DNA of 53,637 bases from DAOUFU01 sp034429275 (GCA_034429275.1 DAOUFU010000007.1:1-53637); one strand, 5' to 3'. Shown: positions 33,274-41,232, numbered from the stretch's first letter. Numbers and translations: made by a program. The notes: generated by a model from the sequence alone, not told the origin.

Positions 33274-33891
33274 CTATTCCTCGCTCGTGCTGCCCGTGCT
33301 TTCGCCAACGGCGAAACGGGCGAACCGGCCTACGGTGATGTTTTCACCCAGCGAGGCAATCGCCTGGGTGATCATCGCGCCAATGGTGACGCTGTCGTCC
33401 TTGATGAACGGTTGATCGAGCAGGACGAGTTCTTCGTAGAATTTGCTCATGCGCCCCTCGATGATCTTATCGATCACGCTGTCGGGCTTACCTTCTTCAC
33501 GAGCACGGCGGCGCTGAAGATCGCGCTCGGCTTCCAGCTCGGCTTCGGGAATATCCTCGCGCCGGATGTACTTGGGGGCGAGATTGGCGATCTGCAGGGC
33601 GATGTCATTGGCCAGTTCGTGGAACTGCGGGGTCTTGGCGACGAAGTCGGTTTCGCAGTTCAGTTCCACCATCACGCCCAGGCGTCCGTTGTGGTGCAAA
33701 TAGATGTGCACGATACCTTCGTTGGTAGCGCGCCCGGCCTTTTTAGCGGCCTTGGCCAGTCCTTTTTCGCGCAGGTAATCGGCAGCTTTTTGCAGATCAC
33801 CGTCGAACTGCTCCAATGCCTTCTTGCAGTCCAGCGGCCCTACGCCGGTCATCTCACGCAGTTCTTTCACCTGTTGAGCCGTAATCGCCAT
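33274..33891 (-). CDS. tsf: Elongation factor Ts (short form)
   Basis: 205 residues, the short EF-Ts form rather than the ~280-residue enterobacterial form. The N-terminal UBA-like domain has VKELREMTGVGPLDCKKAL, in which GPL replaces the more usual GAGMM or GAGIM. NCETDFVAKTPQF marks the core that inserts into EF-Tu to release GDP. A Ser/Thr/Glu tail ends the protein. Its start is three bases after the rpsB stop. Confidence 0.95.
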   Translation of the reverse strand: MAITAQQVKELREMTGVGPLDCKKALEQFDGDLQKAADYLREKGLAKAAKKAGRATNEGIVHIYLHHNGRLGVMVELNCETDFVAKTPQFHELANDIALQIANLAPKYIRREDIPEAELEAERDLQRRRAREEGKPDSVIDKIIEGRMSKFYEELVLLDQPFIKDDSVTIGAMITQAIASLGENITVGRFARFAVGESTGSTSEE

Positions 33892-33894
33892 GGA

Positions 33895-34773
33895 CTAGCC
33901 CCTCTCCTCACTCTCGTCTTCATCGCTGTCAAATTCGTCGTCGTCACCGCCGAAGCTCAGGCCGCCGCTGCGCAGTTTGGCCAGTGTGGCCTCACCCAGA
34001 TAGGCTTCGTCGGCGTCATCGCCGCCCATCGCTTCCACAAAGTCGATCTCGCCTTCGAGCGGGGTCTCGTCTTCATCACCGCGGGCCTTGCGCATGGCAA
34101 GACCTTCGAGCACGGCATCGGCCATCTTGGCGGTCAGCAGCTTGATAGCGCGGATGGCGTCGTCGTTGGCCGGGATCACGTAATCGATCGGGTCGGGATC
34201 GCAGTTGGTATCGACCAGGGCAATCACCGGGATGTTCAGGATGTTGGCTTCTTTGACCGCGGTCGCTTCGCGGCGGACATCAATCACATAGACCAGGTCG
34301 GGCAGGCGCGACATATTGCGCATGCCACCGAAGCGCAGTTCCATCTTCTGCATTTCGCGATCGAGCAGCAGACGCTCTTTCTTGGTCAATGTCTCGAAAG
34401 CACCTTCTTCGCGCTGGCGTTCCAGGCGCTTCATCGTTTCCAGCCGCTCGCGCATGGTGCGCCAGTTGGTCAGGGTTCCGCCTAGCCAACGCTCGTTGAC
34501 ATAGGGCATAAAGCATCGCGCGGCCTCGGTGGCGATAGTTTCCTGAGCCTGGCGCTTGGTGCCCACAAACAACATCGTGCCGCCATCGGCCACGGTATCG
34601 CGCACCAAGTTGTAGATTTCATCGATGAAGACAATGGTCTGCTGCAGGTCGATGATGTGGATGCCGTTACGTTCGGTAAAGATGTACGGCTTCATTTTCG
34701 GGTTCCACTTGCGCGCACGGTGGCCGAAGTGGACCCCCGTCTCCAGCAGAGCTTTCATGGAGACAACGGGCAT
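33895..34773 (-). CDS. rpsB: 30S ribosomal protein S2 with acidic C-terminal extension
   Basis: 292 residues; residues 1–230 are standard S2 (KALLETGVHFGHRARKWNPKM, FVGTKRQAQETIATEAARC, WLGGTLTNWRTM, DVRREATAVKEANILNIPVIALVDTNCDP with IDYVIPANDDA). The last ~60 residues form an Asp/Glu-rich tail including GGDDDEFDSDEDESEE. Such tails vary between lineages and their role is unknown. AGGAGG precedes ATG 34773. Transcribed from the promoter at 34927–34955 with tsf. Confidence 0.97.
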   Translation of the reverse strand: MPVVSMKALLETGVHFGHRARKWNPKMKPYIFTERNGIHIIDLQQTIVFIDEIYNLVRDTVADGGTMLFVGTKRQAQETIATEAARCFMPYVNERWLGGTLTNWRTMRERLETMKRLERQREEGAFETLTKKERLLLDREMQKMELRFGGMRNMSRLPDLVYVIDVRREATAVKEANILNIPVIALVDTNCDPDPIDYVIPANDDAIRAIKLLTAKMADAVLEGLAMRKARGDEDETPLEGEIDFVEAMGGDDADEAYLGEATLAKLRSGGLSFGGDDDEFDSDEDESEERG

Positions 34774-34926
34774 GAGATTATCCTCCTGAGACTGTGTTTG
34801 ACGTTCACGCCTTTCATCCCCTGCCGAAATCCGGCAACCGTTCGCCAGACAACACAGGCAAGGTCCAGACGTGTGTTAGTTAAAAGCAGGCCACGGCAAA
34901 CCAATGGCTGCGTGACCCGGCGGAGC

Positions 34927-34955
34927 ATTGTAGCATAAGCCATCGCCGCCAACAA
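34927..34955 (-). promoter_or_regulatory. rpsB: Promoter of rpsB-tsf
   Basis: Minus strand: TTGTTG (34950–34955), 17 bases, TACAAT (34927–34932) with an extended TGC in front. It gives a leader of about 145 bases before rpsB, long enough for ribosomal-protein autoregulation. Confidence 0.75.
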
Positions 34956-34961
34956 GGCTGG

Positions 34962-35507
34962 TTATTGCGCCAACAGGGCTTCTATCGCCTCTTCCAGGGT
35001 GCGCTCATCCTGATAGCCAAACAAAATTGTGGCCGTGCTGCCATCGGCATGAAGCAGGACGATTGTCGGTATGCCGCTGACACGATAGCGCTGAGCCAGC
35101 GCGGTAGTTGAGGGATCATCAACGTTCAGCAGGTGAAAATCGACCTGGCTGCTGTAGCGTTCTTCGAGCCGTCGCACGGACGGACGCATCGCGTTGCAGG
35201 CACTTCACCACCAGGCGTGAAACTCAATAAAATGCGGATTGCCCCGGTTGACGATTTCGTATGGCACTCGATTGGGTTCTGGCGAGGCGACCAGGTGGGC
35301 AATGGCGGTTAGCGTTCCCATCGGTCCGCCCATCGTTGGCAGTGGGGTGGGCAGACTCAACACGCTGAAAGCGGGTGTCGCCGAAGCCTGGCTGAGTGGC
35401 GTAACAGTGATCGCCGCTGCCAGCCGACTCCACAGGGTGGCTGGGGCGGTGCATGCTAGAGCGGCTAGCAGCAGGATGAAGGAGCAGAAGAGAATAACGC
35501 GTTTCAT
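34962..35507 (-). CDS. Thioredoxin-like protein with in-frame TGA at the catalytic site (probable selenoprotein)
   Basis: Two adjacent ORFs (35507–35205 and 35189–34962) are in the same frame, split only by TGA at 35207–35205. Read through, they give a 181-residue protein: a signal peptide ending near LAALAC (lipobox-like), a Pro/Ser/Thr linker, then a thioredoxin fold. PHFIEFHAWW precedes the TGA, which is residue 101, followed by S-A-C104-NAMRPS, and the cis-proline motif VSGIPTIVLL. TGA therefore sits exactly where the first cysteine of WCxxC belongs, giving U-x-x-C. A stem-loop at 35169–35183 has the expected SECIS spacing. It lies 38 bases downstream of surE. A nonsense mutation or sequencing error (TGC to TGA) is the alternative. 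Confidence 0.75.
35169..35183 (-). promoter_or_regulatory. Candidate bacterial SECIS element
   Basis: In mRNA sense: CCGTC-CGTGC-GACGG, a five-base-pair stem and five-base loop. The second loop base is G, 28 bases after the TGA. Bacterial SECIS elements commonly have a G among the first two loop bases, 16–37 bases from the UGA; this fits. The stem is short, so confidence is moderate. Confidence 0.55.
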
Positions 35508-35545
35508 TGGCGATTACAGTCTATCAACGGGCGAAGGATTACCGA

Positions 35546-36349
35546 TCAGCGTAGGGGCCGGGTAACCGGCTCACCGGGGCGAATATCCTCTACGCCCAAC
35601 GCCACCATTTGTTCCATTTCGGCATAGCTGGTCATGTCCAGGTGAATGGGTGTGATCGAGACATAGCCATTGTGAGTAGCCCACAGGTCAGTACCGATCT
35701 CAGTGGTGTCGCCGGTGGGTGCCTGTCCGCCGATCCAGTAGTAGGGGCGGCCATAGGGATCGATTCGCGAGATCAGGGCGTCGTTGTACTGCCGCAGTCC
35801 CTGGCGCACGATCTTGAATCCACGCATCTGGTCGAGGGGCAGGGCGGGAATATTGACATTTAACAGGGTCAGCGGAGGAAGCTGGCGATAGAGGCCTAGC
35901 TCAACAACCTGGCGGGCAATTGCACCGGCGGCACTGTAGTCCGCATCATCGGCATAGCTCAACAGCGAAAAGGCGATAGCGGGTTTTTGCCAGATAACGG
36001 CCTCAAACGCGGCAGATACAGTGCCGCTGTAGGTGAGGTCTTGACCCAGGTTCGCACCGCGATTGATTCCCGATACTACCAGGTCAATCGGCTGCTCGAT
36101 CAATCCTAGCAAAGCGACGGCCACTCCGTCCGCGGGGGCTTCGGACACGGCGTATGCCTGGACTCCTTCTACACTGAAGGGGGCCGGGTCCACGCGCAAA
36201 GGCTTATGCATCGTTTTGCGGTGCCCGATGGCGCTTCGGTTCTCTGCGGGGGCGACGACTGTCACTTTCCCCAGCGGGCGCATGGCAGTAGCCAGGGCCG
36301 CGATGCCGGGGGCATGAACGCCGTCATCATTGGATACCAGAATGTGCAT
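35546..36349 (-). CDS. surE: 5'/3'-nucleotidase SurE
   Basis: 267 residues. The catalytic start MHILVSNDDGVHAPGI has the metal-binding D8-D9. VAPAENRSAIGHRKTM, VVSGINRGANLGQDLTYSGTVSAAFEA and a C-terminal TDLWATHNGYVSITPIHLDMT segment complete the family pattern. SurE removes phosphate from nucleoside monophosphates and is cytoplasmic. The frame is open for 23 more codons upstream, but the SurE N-terminus is expected right at the chosen ATG. Upstream lies the LysW-like gene, downstream the thioredoxin gene, all on the minus strand. Confidence 0.95.
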   Translation of the reverse strand: MHILVSNDDGVHAPGIAALATAMRPLGKVTVVAPAENRSAIGHRKTMHKPLRVDPAPFSVEGVQAYAVSEAPADGVAVALLGLIEQPIDLVVSGINRGANLGQDLTYSGTVSAAFEAVIWQKPAIAFSLLSYADDADYSAAGAIARQVVELGLYRQLPPLTLLNVNIPALPLDQMRGFKIVRQGLRQYNDALISRIDPYGRPYYWIGGQAPTGDTTEIGTDLWATHNGYVSITPIHLDMTSYAEMEQMVALGVEDIRPGEPVTRPLR

Positions 36350-36436
36350 GATGTTGATCCATTTCCGCCGGCTGGCTGAGCAGAAGGACCGCGACAAATG
36401 CCCGGTAGTTCTGCCCATTGTGCCCGGCGCACAGTT

Positions 36437-36470
36437 GAAAAATGGCAGGCAGCACTCACTCCTGCCTGCC
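36437..36470 (-). terminator. Hairpin terminator downstream of the LysW-like gene
   Basis: Arms GGCAGGCAG (36444–36452) and CTGCCTGCC (36462–36470); on the minus strand the right-hand exit runs into ATTTTTC. It separates the LysW-like gene from surE. Confidence 0.6.
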
Positions 36471-36495
36471 GCAAGCGAATCTCCTAAAGCCGTCG

Positions 36496-36523
36496 GTCTG
36501 AGAGCAGATCGCTGCTCTCAGAC
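36496..36523. repeat. Perfect 12-bp hairpin between LysW-like gene and surE
   Basis: GTCTGAGAGCAG, loop ATCG, CTGCTCTCAGAC. No T-run on either side, so it is not a simple terminator. It may protect the 3' end of the LysW-like mRNA or act as a processing site. Confidence 0.5.
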
Positions 36524-36636
36524 TTCAGTCACCAGGTCGAGTATGGATACTCGTCGGATAAAGACATGTGTGTTGTTTCGGGCCTGTGTCGAGCCACCAG
36601 TAATCGCTGGCGGGATGCGACCAGAAGCTAACCTCC

Positions 36637-36897
36637 CTAGCGCCGTTTTTTCCCTCTATTCTCACGTTCTTCCCACTCGTCATCTTCCCAATCGTCTTCC
36701 AGGCTACCCTGCGCATAGTCGAGCGTAGGCGGGCGCAGGTCAACGATTTCGAGCAGGGTGTCGCATTCGGGGCAGGTGACCGGGTCCCACACTTCCGCGT
36801 TATCGCGCAAGAGCACCGGCGCGTTGCAAGCGGGACACCGTGCCCGGATTTTGCTCTTGGGGCTGCGCGTGAGATTGTCGAACAGATCGTCACTCAT
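36637..36897 (-). CDS. LysW-like zinc-ribbon protein with extended acidic–basic tail
   Basis: 86 residues. Two zinc-binding pairs, C-P-A-C and C-P-E-C, with TCPECDTLLEIVDLRPPTLDY after them, match LysW, the amino-group carrier of lysine and arginine biosynthesis. LysW normally ends in E-D-W-G-E with a functional C-terminal glutamate. Here the tail reads LEDDWEDDEWEE and then RENRGKKRR, so the carrier glutamate is not at the end. No lysX, argX or other AAA-pathway genes are near. It may be a structural zinc protein derived from LysW. TTG at 36909 is an alternative start. Confidence 0.65.
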   Translation of the reverse strand: MSDDLFDNLTRSPKSKIRARCPACNAPVLLRDNAEVWDPVTCPECDTLLEIVDLRPPTLDYAQGSLEDDWEDDEWEERENRGKKRR

Positions 36898-37084
36898 TGC
36901 GTGTTCCAAAGGCTCCTAAACCCTTTGTGATAGTCTCGAATATGCTTGAACGAATCCACCACGAACGACGGCACGGCGGGGCCGTGTGCGCGGCTTTGCC
37001 GCGTATGCATCCAAAGCAGCCAGGGTATAACGACGGGTTATGATTCCATAGGCCTTACTCTCGCGCTTCACGCGCCAGCGCTCA

Positions 37085-40000
37085 CTAGGGCACAACCGTA
37101 ATGGTGATGCGCCCGGTTTCGGTGCGATTACCTGCCGTATCATAAGCAATTGCCCAGAACGTGTGCTCACCCGGATCGGTGATCTGCCAACGAGCCGAAT
37201 AGGGCCATTGGTCTACGGTGATCAAGATATTGTCATTATGATAATACTCGACATACGCAATCTGCACATTATCGCTTGGTTCCGATTGAAGAGGAACAAC
37301 CACATCCTGGCTGGCACGGTAGGTGCTGCCAGGCTCGGGAGCAGTGAAAACGATAGACGGCGGTGTGTTATCTACCGTGACGGAAACGGAAGCCGTCTGG
37401 GGTGTGTTGTCGGTGCCGACCACGGTCAGGCGCAGGGTATAGACTTCGCCATCGCTCAACCCGGTGGTGTCCCAGGTGCCCATCAGAATATCGCGACCCG
37501 GTGTGGTCTGCTGGTCGCCGATCTGGAACCAGACATCCGGCTGGATACCCGCCCCATAGTCGAGGCGATAATAGGCGAAATTGTCGCTGGCAGCATTGCC
37601 GCGCACCTCAACCACGCCGCTGACGCGTGCCAGTGATGGTGGGTTGACGATGGTCACCGGGCTGAACACCGAAGCCGGGCTGCCCACATCGTATTCGGTG
37701 GGGGGCATCCGCTGGCCGGTCTCGCGTGCCCAGGCACGCGTTTCGGGCGGGTATTCAAAGAAGCGCTGTTCCACCACGCAGGTGGAGGGCGAAGAGACAG
37801 TAGCCAGCGTATTGGTGCAGGTATTGATCGAATAGGTGCGCCAATAGGTATCGGGCTGGTTGGGACGGGTGTCGATGGGGATGGACGGATCGACGAAGAA
37901 CAATTCACGCTTCTGATCGCAGTGACGGGTGGGCAGAAGGCCAGAAATCTGGCAGACGACCTGCTCAACTACGGTGTCTGGGCGTGTCCAAATTTGCACG
38001 GGCAGCGCATCACGCGCATGAATGTATTCCATAAGCGCGTGCCAGATGGGGGCGGCCCCGGTTGAGCCGGTGACGTCGTTCATCGAGTGGTTATTGTTGT
38101 TTCCCACCCACACGCCGGTGACAATCTGCGGCGTGTAGCCAATGGCCCAGCTATCGCGATTATCGCTGCTGGTGCCGGTCTTGACGGCGGCGGGGCGAGA
38201 AAGCTTCATTGCGTTGTCTGGGCCAAAGGCCGGTTCGCGCGCCTGAACATCGGCCAACATATCAGTCATGATATAGGCCAGCGCCGGTTCCAGGATCAAA
38301 CGACGCTGATACGTTGCGGTTTCAGTGCCATACTGCCACAACACCCGGCCATTTTGGTCTTCAATTCGCAAGATAGCCACGGGATTGAGTGTACGAAATC
38401 CGGGCGTCTCTTCATCTTTGTGCACGGGCATCCCGACCATGAAGCCGCCGGTATTGAAGACATTGTAGGCATAAGTCATGTCAAGCAGCGAGGTTTCGCC
38501 GCTGCCGAGCGCAAGCGCCAGCCCATAGGTGCTGCCCTGAGTGAGGGAGTTGATGCCCATTCGGTGTGCTGTGCGAATGATCGGGCTGAGACCGATCAGG
38601 TTGGCGATCTGAACCGGGGGCACATTATAGCTGTTGGCCAGCGCGTCGCGGACAGACATCGGGCCATGATAGCGCCGGTCAATGTTGACCGGGGTATAGG
38701 GCTGCCCACCGTTATCGAACTCAATGGCGACATCATACGTCATGGTCGCAGCGGTGATGCCGTTTGGATAGCCAGGTAGAGCGCCTTGTAGGAACGCGGC
38801 AGTATATACAAACGGCTTGAAGGTCGAAGCCGGCTGTCGTTGAGCCAGGGTGGCGTTGTAGCTGCCATTGATCCCTGCGTTCCAGTAATCGACACTGCCG
38901 CCCATCGACAGGATCTCACCGGTTTCGGCGCGCAGGATCACAACCGAACCGTTGGTCACTTCGCGGTCGACCCCGTGCATTTCGTCGGGAATTGCCGGCA
39001 AATAGGCAGCGGCGACACACGGCGTACCTGCACTGGTATTGGGAGTGGTGGTGGGGTCGGCCCCATCAAGCCTCAATACCTGGCTGCGTGTGGTGCACTC
39101 CGCCTGCATCTGGAGGTCAACATCCAGGGTAGTATAGATGCGCAGCCCACCCCGCGTGACCAGTTTTGCACCGTCCAATCCGAGATCGTCCAGGATAGCC
39201 TGGGCCTCGGCGCGCGCGAATACCGAAAAATGAGGCGCAATGATGTCGTATCGATCGGTCAAGGGGCGGACGATCAGCGGTTCGGCCAGGGCTGCCTCGG
39301 CCTGCGCCTGGGTGATGTAGCCCTCTTGCGCCATCGCGTTGAGCACGATACCCTGACGCAGTTTGGCCGAGTCTGGGTTGTCGATTGGGTTCTGATAAGG
39401 AAACTGCGGGATCGCCGCCAGCATGGCTGCTTCGGCCAGGGTCAGATCGCGCGCGGGTTTGCTGAAGTACTGCTGCGCAGCCGCTTCAATGCCATAGGCC
39501 AGACCGCCGTAATAGTTGGTGTTGACATACCACTCAAGAATCTGGTCTTTGCTGTAAAGACGCGAGATTTCCGAGGCCAGGATCACTTCTTTGATCTTAC
39601 GATCCAGTGTGAGCTCGGTGCGTTCTTCCTGGCTGAACAGCACATTGCGGACTAACTGCTGGGTGATAGTGCTCGCGCCCTGAATGTGGCCGCCGGTGAC
39701 GTTATTCCACAAAGCTCGCGCCATGCCGCGCAGCTCGACCCCCGGATTGTCGTAAAAAGTAGAGTCTTCGATGGCGACGGGAGCATCAAGGACATAACGC
39801 GGGATCGAATTGATCGAAAGCCAGCGCCGATCGCCCCCCAACGGATCGATGACTTCGTAGATCACAGTTTGGCCAGTGCGATCGTACAAAACTGTGGTGA
39901 GGAAAGCATCTTCTTCGGCAGCGATAATATCTTCGGCAGGGGGCAAAGCCTGGGCGTAATAGTTGTAGATGACAAAAAAAGCACCGATGGCGACCAGCGT

Positions 40001-40135
40001 GAGCAGCACAAACACCCCGGCAAGGGCCGTGAGCAGGGCAGTAGACCAGCGAAGCAGTCGGGGGGCAGTGATCCGTTGGTGTTGGCGACGGCGGCGGCGC
40101 TGCCGAGCCACACGAGTAACGTGCAGCGTGCGCAT
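37085..40135 (-). CDS. Class A penicillin-binding protein (PBP1A-type) with Ig-like C-terminus
   Basis: 1016 residues. A very basic cytoplasmic start, one membrane helix (about 33–57), then the GT51 transglycosylase with E123 in IEDSTFYDNPG and GASTITQQLVRN (153–164). The transpeptidase has S437-T-F-K440, S502-Y-N504 and K652-T-G. From ~790 two beta-sandwich, Ig-like or cadherin-like segments follow (e.g. TVDNTPPSIVF, DTAGNRTETGRITITVVP). It polymerises and cross-links peptidoglycan outside the membrane. The extra C-terminal domains may bind wall or partner proteins. ATG 40135 begins just before the basic stretch; upstream the frame is open but unconvincing. Confidence 0.95.
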   Translation of the reverse strand: MRTLHVTRVARQRRRRRQHQRITAPRLLRWSTALLTALAGVFVLLTLVAIGAFFVIYNYYAQALPPAEDIIAAEEDAFLTTVLYDRTGQTVIYEVIDPLGGDRRWLSINSIPRYVLDAPVAIEDSTFYDNPGVELRGMARALWNNVTGGHIQGASTITQQLVRNVLFSQEERTELTLDRKIKEVILASEISRLYSKDQILEWYVNTNYYGGLAYGIEAAAQQYFSKPARDLTLAEAAMLAAIPQFPYQNPIDNPDSAKLRQGIVLNAMAQEGYITQAQAEAALAEPLIVRPLTDRYDIIAPHFSVFARAEAQAILDDLGLDGAKLVTRGGLRIYTTLDVDLQMQAECTTRSQVLRLDGADPTTTPNTSAGTPCVAAAYLPAIPDEMHGVDREVTNGSVVILRAETGEILSMGGSVDYWNAGINGSYNATLAQRQPASTFKPFVYTAAFLQGALPGYPNGITAATMTYDVAIEFDNGGQPYTPVNIDRRYHGPMSVRDALANSYNVPPVQIANLIGLSPIIRTAHRMGINSLTQGSTYGLALALGSGETSLLDMTYAYNVFNTGGFMVGMPVHKDEETPGFRTLNPVAILRIEDQNGRVLWQYGTETATYQRRLILEPALAYIMTDMLADVQAREPAFGPDNAMKLSRPAAVKTGTSSDNRDSWAIGYTPQIVTGVWVGNNNNHSMNDVTGSTGAAPIWHALMEYIHARDALPVQIWTRPDTVVEQVVCQISGLLPTRHCDQKRELFFVDPSIPIDTRPNQPDTYWRTYSINTCTNTLATVSSPSTCVVEQRFFEYPPETRAWARETGQRMPPTEYDVGSPASVFSPVTIVNPPSLARVSGVVEVRGNAASDNFAYYRLDYGAGIQPDVWFQIGDQQTTPGRDILMGTWDTTGLSDGEVYTLRLTVVGTDNTPQTASVSVTVDNTPPSIVFTAPEPGSTYRASQDVVVPLQSEPSDNVQIAYVEYYHNDNILITVDQWPYSARWQITDPGEHTFWAIAYDTAGNRTETGRITITVVP

Positions 40136-40196
40136 GTTCGATCCTACGGAATGTGCTAAACTGGTAGCAAGCGAATATGCTTGACTGCCACGCGGT

Positions 40197-40226
40197 ATCA
40201 TAGCACGGGAAAACAAAGCCTGCCAA
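40197..40226 (-). promoter_or_regulatory. Promoter of the PBP1A gene
   Basis: Minus strand: TTGGCA (40221–40226), 18 bases, TATGAT (40197–40202), with an extended TGC before the −10. Downstream, CAAGC-N6-GCTTG at 40168–40183 could be an operator. Confidence 0.65.
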
Positions 40227-40278
40227 CTCAGCGGGGCACGCAGTCGGCGTATTAGGGCCAGGGAAACGGGGCGGCGAA

Positions 40279-40980
40279 ATGTCGGGCAATAACGCGAATT
40301 ATCACATCTACCTTGTAGAAGATGAGAAGGACGTGCGTCAGCTCGTCAAAAATGCATTTGAAGCCGAAGGTTTCGCTGTTGTAGGCTTCAGTGATGGCTT
40401 ACCTCTTTTGCGTTATGTGAGCGAACACGGGCTGCCACACCTGGCGATCATCGATCTTCGGTTGCCGAGTATGCACGGGTTCGAGGTAAGCGCTCGCCTA
40501 CGGGAATCGGGAGATGTGCCCATCATTTTCATTTCCAGCGATGACGATCTGGAAACGAAGGTGGAAGGAATCACGCGTTATGCGGAGGATTACGTCGTCA
40601 AGCCATTTGAGACACGTGAACTGATCGCACGAGTACGGCGCGTGCTGAGCCGTTTCCCCGATTGGAACTATGCCCAAATGCCGGTGGTGCGGATCGATTC
40701 TCACCTCTCGGTGGATTTCGGGAATATGCGGCTGTTGATCGGCGATCGCAGCGTGCCGCTCACACCGATCGAGGCCAACCTGCTGTCGGTGCTGCTGCGC
40801 AACCGGGGGCGGACGGTTTCTTCAAGTGCTTTGATTTCGCGGGTATGGCAGCTTGATGCGAATTACGAAGAGGCGCTGCGTGTGCACATGCATCGGCTGC
40901 GGCGTAAGATCGAACCTGACTTGCATTCGCCGCGATATATTCAGACAGAGCGCGGAGTCGGCTACCGATTTGTGGAGTGA
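40279..40980 (+). CDS. OmpR/PhoB-family response regulator
   Basis: 233 residues. The receiver has the acidic pair E14-D15, the phosphoacceptor D59 in IIDLRLPSMHG, S86/S87 and K108 in VVKPFE, so it should be phosphorylated. The C-terminal winged helix (~140–230) has LTPIEANLLSVLLRNRGRTVSS, EEALRVHMHRLRRKIEPD and ERGVGYRF, typical of OmpR-type DNA binding. No histidine kinase gene is adjacent, so it is an orphan. It is divergent from PBP1A with 143 bases between, so it might control that gene or the cell wall; this is only positional inference. Confidence 0.93.
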   Translation: MSGNNANYHIYLVEDEKDVRQLVKNAFEAEGFAVVGFSDGLPLLRYVSEHGLPHLAIIDLRLPSMHGFEVSARLRESGDVPIIFISSDDDLETKVEGITRYAEDYVVKPFETRELIARVRRVLSRFPDWNYAQMPVVRIDSHLSVDFGNMRLLIGDRSVPLTPIEANLLSVLLRNRGRTVSSSALISRVWQLDANYEEALRVHMHRLRRKIEPDLHSPRYIQTERGVGYRFVE

Positions 40981-41013
40981 GCGTTTCGGGCATGACGACG
41001 TGAGGAAGGTTTT

Positions 41014-41036
41014 GTGAATTTTTCGTAAAAATTCAC
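41014..41036 (+). terminator. AT-rich hairpin after the response regulator
   Basis: Perfect stem GTGAATTTTT, loop CGT, AAAAATTCAC. It is weak in GC and lacks a T-run after it, so termination here may be partial. Confidence 0.4.
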
Positions 41037-41087
41037 GCTTCTTCTTCATTCATCGCGTAAGTCGTAATGTGCAACGTAATTAAAATC

Positions 41088-41096
41088 TGTTATGAT
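41088..41096 (+). promoter_or_regulatory. Extended −10 promoter of the candidate sRNA
   Basis: TGTTATGAT (TGn plus TATGAT). Expected start near 41103. The −35 region is not near consensus, as is common with extended −10 promoters. Confidence 0.55.
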
Positions 41097-41102
41097 ACAA
41101 AT

Positions 41103-41211
41103 ACATTTGAGTTGAATATGCTCCCGGCCCAAATCCCGCTTACCCTAGAGCATCTCTTCCCCACCCCGTTCAACTCAAATGCGGGGACCGCGCTCGCGGT
41201 CCTTTCTTTTT
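41103..41211 (+). ncRNA. Candidate small RNA with closing stem, C-rich loops and intrinsic terminator
   Basis: About 109 bases. CATTTGAGTTGAA (41104–41116) pairs perfectly with TTCAACTCAAATG (41169–41181), closing the molecule. Inside, ATGCTC (41118–41123) pairs with GAGCAT (41148–41153). The unpaired parts are C-rich: CCCGG…AAATCCCGC in the inner loop and CTTCCCCACCCC on the 3' side; such sequences can pair with G-rich ribosome binding sites. A terminator closes it at 41185–41211. No ORF longer than a few codons fits. It does not match 6S, SRP, tmRNA or RNase P RNA that I can recognise. Function is unknown. Confidence 0.6.
41185..41211 (+). terminator. Intrinsic terminator of the candidate sRNA
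   Basis: GGACCGCG / CGCGGTCC with a CT centre, followed by TTTCTTTTT. The T-run is on the plus strand only, so it does not serve the converging glycosyltransferase gene. Confidence 0.85.
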
Positions 41212-41232
41212 GTTCCTACCGTGGGATGTTTC

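Noticed and set aside
32980..34485. 501-codon open frame on the plus strand
   Set aside because: Antisense to pyrH, tsf and rpsB, all of which are certain; no ribosome binding site.
34962..35189. Downstream half of the thioredoxin as a separate gene starting at ATG 35189
   Set aside because: It would lack the first strand and the active site, has no ribosome binding site, and is in frame with the upstream half across one TGA.
41103..41211. 6S RNA as the identity of the sRNA candidate
   Set aside because: The paired ends are suggestive, but the length (~109 bases) is well below the usual ~180 and the central bubble is not seen.
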